A stretch of 64,000 nt of DNA from an uncultured Thiodictyon sp. (GCA_903837595.1 CAILVI010000562.1:1-64000), one strand, 5' to 3'. Numbered from the stretch's first letter, positions 47,383 through 56,059 are shown. Notes: generated by a model not told the origin, from the letters alone. Numbers and translations: made by a program.

Positions 47383-48825
47383 GTGGGCGCCGCGTGGGCG
47401 CGGGTGACGGGGGGCTTGAGGGGCAAGACGGCGCCGATCCGCGAGAAGCGGCTCGGTGCCATCGGGGCCTATAGCGGCAGCCTGTCGGGGCTGCTCCAGG
47501 AGGTGCTGCGGGGCGAGCTCAAGCAGCGCGTACGCACCTTTGCTCAGGATGGGCCGAGCGACCTGCAGGTGGCGCTCGAGCTGCTCGGCACCATCGCGGA
47601 CGCCGCGATCGTGGTCCATGGTCCGGCCGGGTGCGCCGCGAGCCTGCGCGGCGGTGACGCGGGGGGCGCCGGACGCTGGCTGGTGACCGGCATCAATGAG
47701 CGTGAGTCGATCCTGGGCGCCGAGACCAAGCTGCGCCAGGCGATCGTGCAGGCGCACCGGGCCTGGTCGCCGGCGGCGATCTTCGTGGTCGCCACACCGG
47801 TGGTGGCTATCAACAACGATGACATCGAGACGGCGGTGATCGACGCCCGCGAGGAGCTGGGCATCCCGATCGTGCCCGTCTACACCGATGGCTTCCGCTC
47901 CAAGGTGGCGGCCACCGGGTACGATGTCAGCGTACATGCGCTGATCAAGCACGTGGCTCCGTCCCGGCCGCGCCCCCGTGGCGAGCACATCAACCTGCTC
48001 GCCGTCGCGGAGAGCCGCCACAACGTCGATGCTCTGCGTGGGCTCCTGGCTGAGCTTGGCCTGGACGCCCAGGTCTTCCCGCGGTATGGGCGCATCAGCG
48101 AGGCGCCGCAGCTAGCCGAGGCCCGGTTGTCGGTGGCGATCGACGCCGGCACGGCCGGTTACGCCGGTGAACTGCTCGAAGAGCTTTACGACATTCCCTT
48201 CCTGCGCCTGCCGCCACCGGTCGGCATCCCGGCGACCGCTCGCTGGCTCGATGCGATTGCCGCGGCGACCGGTCGCGACGCGCAGTGCCCGGACCTCATC
48301 GCGCGCCATACGGAGCGGGTCGCCGAGCTGGTGCAGGCGGCCGGCGCCTTGCAGCGCGCGCCGCTCTTCATCAACCTGCCGGCCGGCAGCGCCTTTGCCG
48401 TCGCGCAACTGGCACACGCGTTGGACCTGCGCGTGACCGGCTGCAAGTTCTCCGAGATCGGCGATGGCGATGCGCCGGCCCTGGCGACCCTGCTGGCGGA
48501 CCACGGCGACCTTCCGGTCCTGGTCGGCAACGGCCAGGTCTTCGAGGAGGCCAACCTGCTGGGCACGCTCAAGCCCGCGCTCTACGTCGGCAGCGGCAAT
48601 CGGGCGGTGCATGCCCTGCGCCTGGGGATCCCGGTATTCGACCTGGCCCGGCGGCCCACGCTCGGTTACGCGGGGGTCGAGTCCATCCTGACCGGCCTGG
48701 CGCGCACGCTCGGCAAGCCCGCGCTGGCGCACTTCCTCGCCGACGGCGGCGGCACGGACGACGCCTACACCGCCTCCTGGCTCGGCAAGAGCACCCACTG
48801 GCACGTCAAGCACGAGTCCAACTGA
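47383..48825 (+). CDS. NifD/NifE-like nitrogenase component 1 subunit
   Basis: A 480-residue protein of the oxidoreductase/nitrogenase component 1 family. VVHGPAGCAASL (Cys 84) matches the first P-cluster cysteine region of NifD, and INERESILGAETKLRQAI matches the loop that follows. The third P-cluster cysteine is absent: the equivalent stretch reads ATPVVAINNDD (137-147), not TxCPxGLIGDD. Cysteines at 302 and 354 are not in known cofactor positions, and no C-terminal cofactor His is evident. A FeMo-type cofactor is therefore unlikely. The start is GTG directly after the nifH-like stop. It would pair with the next gene product. Confidence 0.88.
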   Translation: MGAAWARVTGGLRGKTAPIREKRLGAIGAYSGSLSGLLQEVLRGELKQRVRTFAQDGPSDLQVALELLGTIADAAIVVHGPAGCAASLRGGDAGGAGRWLVTGINERESILGAETKLRQAIVQAHRAWSPAAIFVVATPVVAINNDDIETAVIDAREELGIPIVPVYTDGFRSKVAATGYDVSVHALIKHVAPSRPRPRGEHINLLAVAESRHNVDALRGLLAELGLDAQVFPRYGRISEAPQLAEARLSVAIDAGTAGYAGELLEELYDIPFLRLPPPVGIPATARWLDAIAAATGRDAQCPDLIARHTERVAELVQAAGALQRAPLFINLPAGSAFAVAQLAHALDLRVTGCKFSEIGDGDAPALATLLADHGDLPVLVGNGQVFEEANLLGTLKPALYVGSGNRAVHALRLGIPVFDLARRPTLGYAGVESILTGLARTLGKPALAHFLADGGGTDDAYTASWLGKSTHWHVKHESN

Positions 48826-48826
48826 T

Positions 48827-50200
48827 ATGACGATCGTCCACGAGGATAGAAACGGCTGTGCTCTGCACGGGGGTGTGCGCCTGCTTGGCGCGATCGGCGG
48901 CCTGGTGCCGATCGTGCATGCCAACGCCGGGTGCAGCCTGGGCGCGACCCTGGCCGACGGCACCCCGAGCGGCAGCGGCGGGCCGCGTTACACCGGGCCG
49001 CTGGAAACCAGTTCCACCACCCTGGTCGAACGCCATGTGGTCTTTGGCGGCGGGTCGCGCCTGCGCGAGCAGATCAAGAACACGGTCAAGGTGCTGGCCG
49101 GCGACGCCTATGTGGTACTCACCGGGTGCGTGCCGGAGGTGATCGGGGACGACGTCCCGGCGATGGTCAAGGAGGCTCGCCAACAGCATTTTCCGGTACT
49201 CAGCGTGGCGACCCCGGGCTTCAATGGCAACGCCTATCGCGGCTACGAGACCCTCCTGAACACGCTGGTCGACCAGTTGCCGCCGCTGCTTGATGAGGCG
49301 GCCGCGGCGGCGGATGCGGCCCCGGACGCGACGGCAGAAGCGATCAACCTGCTCGGTATCGCCCCCGGTCAGGACGCCTTCTGGGAGGGTGATCTGCTCG
49401 AACTGGAGGGCTGGATCGGGCGCCTCGGCGTCCCGGTGCGCCGCCTGGTCGGCGTCGGCCAGACGAGCGCGGATTGGCGCGTCCTGCCCCGCGCGCGGCT
49501 CAACGTCGTCCTGTCGCCCTGGGGTCGGGAGGCCGCCCGGCGGCTGCACAGCCGCCACGGGACGCCATTTGTCGACTTCGGATGGCTCCCGGTGGGCAGT
49601 CGCGACCTGGCGCTCCTCATCGGACAGATCGGCCAGTCACTGGGGGTCGCGGCCGAGGGGATCGCGGCAGTCACGCAGGCGCTCGATGTGCGTGAGCGTC
49701 ACTTTCTCCAGAAGTTTGCCGCCAGCTATCTGCACCACGGGCTGCAGCAACGGGTGGCGATCGTCGGCGGCACGGCCTATGCCATCGGGCTCGCGCGCTA
49801 CCTGGCCGGCACCCTGGGTCAGACGCTCGCCGCCGTGATCGTCACGGACGTCCCGGACGAGAGCCGGCGCCCGGATATCACCGCCGCGCTCGGCGGCGGC
49901 GCGGAGGCGGTCCTGTTCAGCGACAGTAGCGATGAGATTGCCGCCGCGCTGACGGCCGCCGCACCGCAGGTCATCTTCGGCAGCGTCATCGAGGCCGGCG
50001 CCGCCCGGGCACTGGACGCGCCGCTGGTCATCACCGCTGCGCCGACCGGTCACAGCCCGGTGCTGGTGCGCAGCTATGCCGGCATCGCCGGTGCCCTGGC
50101 CTTGGCGGAGGACTTCAGCGCCGCGGTGATCCGCCACCAGGCGGCGGCGGACGAGCACGCGGCCGGCACGGCATGGCCGCTGTCGCGACGCGCCGCATGA
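48827..50200 (+). CDS. NifK/NifN-like nitrogenase component 1 subunit
   Basis: A 457-residue partner subunit. All three P-cluster-type cysteines are kept: Cys 11 (NRNGCALHGG), Cys 36 (HANAGCSLGA) and Cys 101 (VLTGCVPEVIGDD). With the single Cys 84 of the D-like subunit this makes four ligands, enough for one [4Fe-4S] cluster at the subunit interface, as in DPOR, where the three Cys come from the N subunit and an Asp from B. Here the three come from the K-like side, so the arrangement is reversed. The N-terminus is shorter than in NifK. It overlaps the MFS gene by ATGA. Confidence 0.9.
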   Translation: MTIVHEDRNGCALHGGVRLLGAIGGLVPIVHANAGCSLGATLADGTPSGSGGPRYTGPLETSSTTLVERHVVFGGGSRLREQIKNTVKVLAGDAYVVLTGCVPEVIGDDVPAMVKEARQQHFPVLSVATPGFNGNAYRGYETLLNTLVDQLPPLLDEAAAAADAAPDATAEAINLLGIAPGQDAFWEGDLLELEGWIGRLGVPVRRLVGVGQTSADWRVLPRARLNVVLSPWGREAARRLHSRHGTPFVDFGWLPVGSRDLALLIGQIGQSLGVAAEGIAAVTQALDVRERHFLQKFAASYLHHGLQQRVAIVGGTAYAIGLARYLAGTLGQTLAAVIVTDVPDESRRPDITAALGGGAEAVLFSDSSDEIAAALTAAAPQVIFGSVIEAGAARALDAPLVITAAPTGHSPVLVRSYAGIAGALALAEDFSAAVIRHQAAADEHAAGTAWPLSRRAA

Positions 50201-51441
50201 GTGCGGGCGCGACCCGGCCGATGGCGACGCGCGGCGTCCTCGGCGGTTTCCTGGTCCTGAATGTCGTCAGCGGCACCGTGGCCGGGGCCATGCAGTTGAT
50301 GGTCCCGCTGTTTGCACTCCAACTGCTGGCGACGACGGCCCAGATCGGCATGATCCGCGGCATCTCCGGGCTCGGCCTGCTGCTGCTGGTGATCCCCGCG
50401 GGCTTTCTGGTGGATCACTTCGGCGCGCGCCGGCTGTTCCTGCTGGGCAGCCTGGTCGGTACGGTCCTGACCTTCGCGATCCCGTTGTCCCAGATACCGT
50501 TGCACCTGCTCGCGCTGCAAGGGGCACTCGGCCTTTTCGCGTCGCTCAAGTCGACCGCGCTCACCTCCTCTTTCTTTTCCCGGATCAGGGAGATGGGCAT
50601 TGCCCGCGCCGGATGGTACAAGGGCTCGATGTCCATCGGTTTGAGCTTCCTTGGGCCGCTGTTGGCGGCCGCACTGACGCAGGCGCTGGCCCCCGAGCAG
50701 ATCTTCCGGCTGTTGGCCGTGATGACCCTGTTACCGATCGCGCTCGTCTTCTTCTTTCATGAGGAGGCCCGACCCGCGGCCCGCCAATCTGGCCTCACCG
50801 CCGGCATCCGGGCGCAATTGAGCGACCTGCGCGCCCTGCTCGCGAATAACCCGCTGGTGTTGCCCCTGCTCACCGAGGCGGCGGCCGGGGGCTGTTTTGC
50901 GGCCTTTACCGCCTTCATCGTGCCGATCGTGGTCCTCTCGCTGCACCTGCCCGGCGGCTTTGCCTCGGTCCTGACCAGCCTGGAGGGTGGGGCCTTCATC
51001 CTGACGGTCTTCCTCGCCGGTGGGCTGATCAGGCACCTGTCCCCGCTGCAGCTCTACCTGCTCGCGGTCACGGTGACCCTGGGTGCCCTGATCGGACTGG
51101 GGGTTCCCGGGGAGGTGTTCCGGGTCGCGGCCTTCTCCGTGGTGCTGGGGGTGGGCCTGGGGCTCTTCAATCTGGTTACGGCCATGCGCCAGGGGCTGAT
51201 CAAGGGCGAGAAGGGCAAGGCCGTCTCGCTCTTCGGGGCCTCGATCGGTATTGGACTGTGTCTCGGCCCGTTGTTGGGCGGCCAGGTCGGTGCGCACTTC
51301 TACCCCAGCGCGGCCTTCATCGCCTTCGTCCCCGTCTTCCTCGCCCTGGCCGCGCTCGCGGTCCGCGAGGCGCGTATCCACGGTCCGGCGCTGGCCCTGG
51401 CCTTCCGCGGGGGGCCGGTGGGCGAGGCCGCGGAGGCTTGA
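50197..51441 (+). CDS. Major facilitator superfamily transporter
   Basis: A 414-residue membrane protein with about twelve helices and MFS loop motif AGFLVDHFGARRLFL. It is a paralogue of the MFS gene beside the sigma-54 activator (8.9 kb), with the shared region IARAGWYKGSMSIGLSFLGPLLAA. It is translationally coupled to the K-like gene (ATG 50197), so it is part of the nitrogenase-like operon and may export the product or import the substrate. Confidence 0.88.
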   Translation: MSAGATRPMATRGVLGGFLVLNVVSGTVAGAMQLMVPLFALQLLATTAQIGMIRGISGLGLLLLVIPAGFLVDHFGARRLFLLGSLVGTVLTFAIPLSQIPLHLLALQGALGLFASLKSTALTSSFFSRIREMGIARAGWYKGSMSIGLSFLGPLLAAALTQALAPEQIFRLLAVMTLLPIALVFFFHEEARPAARQSGLTAGIRAQLSDLRALLANNPLVLPLLTEAAAGGCFAAFTAFIVPIVVLSLHLPGGFASVLTSLEGGAFILTVFLAGGLIRHLSPLQLYLLAVTVTLGALIGLGVPGEVFRVAAFSVVLGVGLGLFNLVTAMRQGLIKGEKGKAVSLFGASIGIGLCLGPLLGGQVGAHFYPSAAFIAFVPVFLALAALAVREARIHGPALALAFRGGPVGEAAEA

Positions 51442-51478
51442 TCCGCCGGTACCCACTGACATCAATAAGGATTCACCC

Positions 51479-52621
51479 ATGACCGCCCCCCGCCTCGCAC
51501 CGCAGCTCACCGGCCTCCGTTGCTTTGCCTGCGGGCAAAGCCACGATCCCCGCACCCTGCAAAGCCTCTGCACGCACTGCGGCCTGCCGCTGCGGGTCGA
51601 CTACGACCTGTCCGCCGTCCAGCTGTGGCTCACCGACCTCGCCGACCGGCCGCCGACCCTGTGGCGCTACCGCGAGGTCCTGCCGTTGCACGACACTGAT
51701 GCGGTCTCGCTCGCCGAAGGCTTCACGCCGCTGCTGCCCGTCGGCGACGGCGTCTGGGTCAAAGACGAGGCCCGCAACCCGACGGGCTCCTTCAAGGCGC
51801 GTGGCATGGCGGTGGCGGTCTCGATGGCCAAGCAATTGGGTGCGCGGGGCTTGTCCGCCCCCTCGGCCGGCAACGCGGCCGGTGCGCTGGCCGCCTACGG
51901 GGCGCGCGCCGGCATGCCGGTGACGGTGGCGATGCCGCAGGACACCCCCACGGCCTTCTTTGACGAATGCGAGCTCTACGGCGCCACCATCCACCGTGTT
52001 GCGGGGACCATCGCCGACGCCGGTAAGTTCCTGCGCGAGCATGGACCCAAAGACGCCTTCGATATCTCGACCTTGCGCGAGCCGTATCGGATCGAAGGCA
52101 AGAAAACGATGGGATACGAACTGGTCGAGCAATTCGCGGGCGAGGTGCCGGACGTGGTGCTCTATCCCACCGGCGGCGGAACCGGCCTGGTCGGCATGTG
52201 GAAGGCCTTCAAAGAAATGGCACAGCTCGGCTGGATCGCACCGGGGATCTGCCCGCGCTTCGTCTCGGTCCAGGCCGCCGGTTGCGCGCCGGTCGCCAAG
52301 GCCTTTCACGCGGGCCAGGAGCGAACGGTGCCGTGGCCCGATCCTCACACCGCGGCGTACGGACTGCGCGTCCCATCCCCATTGGGCGGCTTTCTCTGCG
52401 TCCAGGCCTTGCGTGAATCGCACGGGACGGCGATCACTATTGACGAAGACGATATGCAACGCGCTACCCGCGACCTTGCTGTGCGCTCCGGTATCGACGT
52501 CTGCCCCGAGGGCGGCGCGGCCTGGGCCGCGTGGGAGCGCTTGCGCGAAAACGGATTCATCCGTGACGGCGAACGTGTCGTCGTCTTCAATACCGGGACG
52601 GGATTGAAATACCGCGAATAG
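51479..52621 (+). CDS. Threonine synthase-like PLP enzyme
   Basis: A 380-residue fold-type II PLP enzyme. An N-terminal zinc ribbon (CFACGQ…CTHCGL, residues about 14-37) precedes the PLP site, whose lysine is in NPTGSFKARG. The phosphate-binding loop is PTGGGTGLVG. Threonine synthases of this group convert O-phosphohomoserine to threonine, but homologues inside biosynthetic clusters do beta-replacement or elimination on other amino acids. It follows the MFS gene by 37 bp, with AAGGA before the ATG. Its presence behind nifHDK-like genes raises the idea of C-S or C-N chemistry on an amino-acid-like compound, but the substrate is open. Confidence 0.88.
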   Translation: MTAPRLAPQLTGLRCFACGQSHDPRTLQSLCTHCGLPLRVDYDLSAVQLWLTDLADRPPTLWRYREVLPLHDTDAVSLAEGFTPLLPVGDGVWVKDEARNPTGSFKARGMAVAVSMAKQLGARGLSAPSAGNAAGALAAYGARAGMPVTVAMPQDTPTAFFDECELYGATIHRVAGTIADAGKFLREHGPKDAFDISTLREPYRIEGKKTMGYELVEQFAGEVPDVVLYPTGGGTGLVGMWKAFKEMAQLGWIAPGICPRFVSVQAAGCAPVAKAFHAGQERTVPWPDPHTAAYGLRVPSPLGGFLCVQALRESHGTAITIDEDDMQRATRDLAVRSGIDVCPEGGAAWAAWERLRENGFIRDGERVVVFNTGTGLKYRE

Positions 52622-52916
52622 AGCGTTCCGCCTTGCCTTGCGACCGGGCTAAGCCCCGAAGGGGCGCGACATACCAGCCCAGGGCAACGCCCTGGGATAG
52701 CATTGCGTCATTGGTCTAGCCCTGAAAGGGCGTGACATAATGGTGGAGATCCATCTGTCACGCCCTTATAGGGCTAGGCCCCCCTATATGCCTCATACCC
52801 AGGGCGTTGCCCTGGGCTGGTATGTTCGACCCCGTTGGGGTCGGCACGCAAGATAGGGTGGAACCGGGTACGAGTTGTCCGCCGGCTGTTGACAACACGG
52901 CCCATGCCCAGGCCGA
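52622..52916. repeat. Palindromic repeats downstream of the nitrogenase-like operon
   Basis: CCCAGGGCGTTGCCCTGGG occurs at 52798-52816 and in the reverse sense (CCCAGGGCAACGCCCTGGG) at 52678-52696. Each is flanked by GGGGCGCGACATA or GGTATGTTCGACCCCGTTGGGGT. The pattern recurs at 5.6 and 57.3 kb, so it is a dispersed REP-like family. No gene is seen here. Confidence 0.75.
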
Positions 52917-52931
52917 TTGCTGCCGCAGCAA
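52917..52931. promoter_or_regulatory. Candidate activator (UAS) palindrome for the radical SAM pair
   Basis: TTGCTGCCGCAGCAA: perfect 7-bp arms about a single central base, 125 bp upstream of the sigma-54 promoter. It is the clearest of the set. Confidence 0.66.
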
Positions 52932-53055
52932 CAGGCCGGCCCGGACCTGGCGCCCGCCGCGACCGCTGCCATGACCTCAGGTATCACCTCCATCCTTTTG
53001 TTCCCCAGCTGACAATCAACCGGTTAGCCCGTCGCCGACCCCGGCTGGATGCGTA

Positions 53056-53071
53056 TGGCACGATTGCTGCT
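53056..53071 (+). promoter_or_regulatory. Sigma-54 promoter of the radical SAM pair
   Basis: TGGCACGATTGCTGCT has GG-N10-GC spacing and differs from the 45299 promoter only in the spacer. It lies 70 bp upstream of the first radical SAM gene. Confidence 0.88.
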
Positions 53072-53141
53072 ATACGCTTTCAGACGCAGCGCTTCGGCGA
53101 CTTAGTTCGCATTCATTATCCGCTCATTCGGTGAGACCATC

Positions 53142-54491
53142 ATGACCCAACTCGATCAGCGTGCAGCAGCACCGCATCTCCGCGTGAGCCCCGGCATCCA
53201 GGGTGTTGCGCTTGACCTGCACGCGCCGACGCCTGCCCTCGGTAGCGAGATCCGCTTCGGCGCACAACCGAAACAGTCCGCCAATGCCGGATTGAAGGAT
53301 GCGCTGTATCGCGAGCTGGAGTTGCATGTCGATCTGTCGGTGCAGGGTGTCAATATCGACCCGGCGGACCATGCCGCGTTGAATGCCCTGGGCGGCGGCA
53401 GGACCTTCGGTCCCACGCGCCTGGACGAAGACCTCACACTGCAATTGCCGTCATTTTATCTGCCCCACGGGTTATCCGCCGGCGTCCGGCTCAGTCCCCA
53501 TTCGGTCTATGGCCTGGTGGTCGAGGACGGCGAGCCGGTGCTCTGCCGTTACGGCAAACGCCGGACCTTGGTTGCCAAGCTGGATTATCGCAGAAAGCCC
53601 AAGTCGCCCCTGGCCGGCCGGGTGACCTCCGATGGCGTGAGCTTCGAGGACATCGCAAGAATCGATGAGACCACCGGCCTGGTGCATGTCTCCTACAGCA
53701 AGGAGTGCTCGTTAAAGGACAAAGGCGAGGAATGCAAGTTCTGCAATTACGACAACCGCAACGCCATCGTCAAGACGCCGCGACAGGTGGGCGAGCTCTT
53801 TGCTGCGGCGGTCGAGGCGGGGGTGGCCAGCAGCTTCCACCTGACTGGCGGTTTCATCCCCGAGCGTCGTGAGCTGGAGCACTATATCGATGTGGCCGAG
53901 GAGATCAAGGCGCGGACCGGCCTGGAAGGCTTCGTCGGTTCCATCTCCATGGGGGCGACCGAAGACTATACGATCTTCGACAAGTTGAAAGAGGCAGGTT
54001 ATGTCATGATCGGCTCGAACATGGAGGTGTGGGATCGCAACTTCCGTAAGGCGATCGTCCCCGGCAAGGAAAACCAGTGCGGCGGCTGGGACAACTGGGT
54101 GGCGTCGCTCGAATATGCCGTCAAGGTGTTTGGTACGACCAAGATCGTCTCCAACATCGTTGCCGGTATCGAGACCAAGAAGTCCATCCTGGAGGGGGTC
54201 GAGTATCTGTGCTCCCGGGGCATCCTGGGCAACGCCGGCATCTGGCGGCCGACCCCCGGGACGGACCTGGAAGGCCATCAGACACCCTTGGCCTCCTGGC
54301 ATCTCGATCTGGCATTCAAGCGGGTGGCCATCTATAAGAAATACGGCTTCACGCGGGAGCAGATCCATTCCTATCACGGCGCCGGCGGGATCGCCGGGAT
54401 CATTTATCGGATCGAGGATGAGTTGTTCGAGGATGGCAAGCTCAAGAGCCTCTACCATCCGCGGCTCACGCTGCAGAACCAAACCCACTGA
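53142..54491 (+). CDS. Radical SAM protein with CX8CX2C cluster motif (1)
   Basis: A 449-residue protein with an N-terminal region of about 180 residues not known to me, followed by a radical SAM domain. The three cluster cysteines are 189, 198 and 201 (ECSLKDKGEECKFCNYDNRN), spaced CX8CX2C instead of the common CX3CX2C. FHLTGGF, GSISMGA and IGSNMEVWD mark the later SAM-barrel strands, as in the BioB/ThiH-like branch. The second gene of the operon is a clear paralogue. Radical SAM enzymes near nitrogenase-like genes often build cofactors (NifB) or modify substrates; this is not NifB. It starts at ATG 53142 behind GGTGAG. Confidence 0.9.
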   Translation: MTQLDQRAAAPHLRVSPGIQGVALDLHAPTPALGSEIRFGAQPKQSANAGLKDALYRELELHVDLSVQGVNIDPADHAALNALGGGRTFGPTRLDEDLTLQLPSFYLPHGLSAGVRLSPHSVYGLVVEDGEPVLCRYGKRRTLVAKLDYRRKPKSPLAGRVTSDGVSFEDIARIDETTGLVHVSYSKECSLKDKGEECKFCNYDNRNAIVKTPRQVGELFAAAVEAGVASSFHLTGGFIPERRELEHYIDVAEEIKARTGLEGFVGSISMGATEDYTIFDKLKEAGYVMIGSNMEVWDRNFRKAIVPGKENQCGGWDNWVASLEYAVKVFGTTKIVSNIVAGIETKKSILEGVEYLCSRGILGNAGIWRPTPGTDLEGHQTPLASWHLDLAFKRVAIYKKYGFTREQIHSYHGAGGIAGIIYRIEDELFEDGKLKSLYHPRLTLQNQTH

Positions 54492-54531
54492 CAGCGACCG
54501 ATCGACCGGCTCACGAAACAGGAATACAGCA

Positions 54532-55803
54532 ATGACTCAGCTCTCGACTGAACCGACCGCCGCGGCGCGTCCGCAACCAGCCTATCTCTCGAATCAGGCG
54601 CTGAAGGATGCGCTCTATAACGAACTGGAACTGCACGTCGACCTGGCGGTGCAGGGTGTGCAGGTGGACCCGGAGGACTATGCCGAGCTGCATCGCCTGG
54701 CGGGTGGTAAGGACTTGGGACCCACCACCTTGAGCGAGCTCAGGGCCCCGACCCTGCCGTCCTTTACCTTGCCCCATGGGCTGTCCGGCGACGCGCGCCA
54801 GAATGACCGTTCGATCTACGGTCTGGTGGTGGAGGATGGTCAGCCGGTGCTTTACCGTTACGGCAAGCGCACCACCCGGATCGCCGAGGTGGAGTTCCCG
54901 CAACGGCCCAAGTCGCCGTTGGCCGGCCGGTTCACCAGCGACGGCGTGCCCTTTTCGGATATTGCCCGGGTCAGTTCGTCCACCGGGTTGGTTCATGTCT
55001 CCTTCAGCGTCGAATGCTCGCTGAAAGACAAGGGTGAGGAATGCAAGTTCTGCAATTACGACAATCGTAACAGCATCATCAAGACCCCCCGCCAGGTGGC
55101 CGAGGTGTTTGCCGCCGCGATCGAGGCCGGGGTGGCAACCAGTTTCCACCTGACCGGCGGCTTCGTCCCCGAGCGCCGTGAGCTCGAGTATTACACCGAT
55201 GTGGCCGAAGAGATCCGGGCGCACACCGGCCTGGACGACTTCGTCGGCTCCATCTCGATGGGTGCACCGGCTGACTACACCGTGTTCGACAAATTGAAAG
55301 AGGCCGGTTACTTCTTTATCGGCTCTAATATGGAGATCTGGGACCGGAACATTCGTAAGGCGATCGTACCTGGAAAGGAGAACGTCTGCGGCGGCTGGGA
55401 CAATTGGGTGGGCGCACTGGAATACGCCGCCGGCGTCTTCGGTCGGGCGCACATCTCCTCCAATATCGTCGCGGGCATCGAAACGAAGAAGTCGGTGCTG
55501 GACGGCGTCGAATATCTGGCCTCGCGCGGCATCCTGGGTAAGGCCGGGATCTGGCGTCCGACGGATGGCACGGACCTTGAAGGCCACCAGACCCCGGAGG
55601 CGGCATGGCACCTGGACGTGGCCTACAAGCAGCGTGACATTTATCGGAAATACGGCTACACCCTGGATGAGATCCACGCACATCACAGCGCCGGCGGCTT
55701 GACCGGTCTGCTCTACCGGATCGAGGAGGAGTATTTCGAGAACGGTAAGCTCAAGCGCTGGCGTCACCCGACGCTGCAATTGGCGCTCAACAAGACTCAT
55801 TGA
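54532..55803 (+). CDS. Radical SAM protein with CX8CX2C cluster motif (2)
   Basis: A 423-residue paralogue of the previous gene, with a shorter N-terminus. Cluster cysteines are 162, 171 and 174 in the same CX8CX2C spacing, and most of the barrel is collinear (FHLTGGFVPERRELEYY, IGSNMEIWDRNIRKAIVPGKEN). The two may form a heterodimer or act in sequence. The start is ATG 54532; the frame is open upstream only as a shadow of the first gene. A partial molbindin copy follows. Confidence 0.9.
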   Translation: MTQLSTEPTAAARPQPAYLSNQALKDALYNELELHVDLAVQGVQVDPEDYAELHRLAGGKDLGPTTLSELRAPTLPSFTLPHGLSGDARQNDRSIYGLVVEDGQPVLYRYGKRTTRIAEVEFPQRPKSPLAGRFTSDGVPFSDIARVSSSTGLVHVSFSVECSLKDKGEECKFCNYDNRNSIIKTPRQVAEVFAAAIEAGVATSFHLTGGFVPERRELEYYTDVAEEIRAHTGLDDFVGSISMGAPADYTVFDKLKEAGYFFIGSNMEIWDRNIRKAIVPGKENVCGGWDNWVGALEYAAGVFGRAHISSNIVAGIETKKSVLDGVEYLASRGILGKAGIWRPTDGTDLEGHQTPEAAWHLDVAYKQRDIYRKYGYTLDEIHAHHSAGGLTGLLYRIEEEYFENGKLKRWRHPTLQLALNKTH

Positions 55804-55813
55804 TCCACCCACA

Positions 55814-56059
55814 ATGGCGAGGCCGTCGGGGGCGCGTGGGGGGGCGCAACCGGCCTCGGTCATCACTGCGGTCGTGCAACAAGGTCCGGTCATCTCGGAG
55901 GTCGATGTACAGACCGACGGGGGAATTGTTACCGCGACCATTACCACCGGCTCCATCAAACACCTGAAGCTCGCGGTCGGCAGCCAGGTCCTGGCGCTGA
56001 TCAAGTCCAGCGATGTCGTGATCGCCACGCTGCGCAACGCCAACCACGACGCTCCATGA
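55814..56059 (+). pseudogene. Partial molbindin copy fused to unrelated 5' sequence
   Basis: From about 55883 the DNA matches the molbindin gene at 5401-5577 with only a few substitutions, and the protein (GPVISEVDVQTDGGIVTATITT to the end) is the same. The first 23 residues (MARPSGARGG…) are unrelated, so the N-terminal strand of the TOBE domain is lost. It is probably a non-functional remnant of a duplication, although the frame is open. Confidence 0.8.

Noticed and set aside
46507..50200. True molybdenum nitrogenase nifHDK.
   Set aside because: The D-like subunit lacks the third P-cluster cysteine and cofactor ligands, and nifE, nifN and nifB are absent. It is nitrogenase-like only.
46507..50200. 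Chlorophyllide or protochlorophyllide reductase (BchXYZ or BchLNB).
   Set aside because: The cysteine distribution is the reverse of BchN/BchB, and no other pigment gene is nearby. A tree would settle it.
52835..53134. A 99-residue ORF before the first radical SAM gene.
   Set aside because: It covers the UAS and the promoter and has no recognisable homology.
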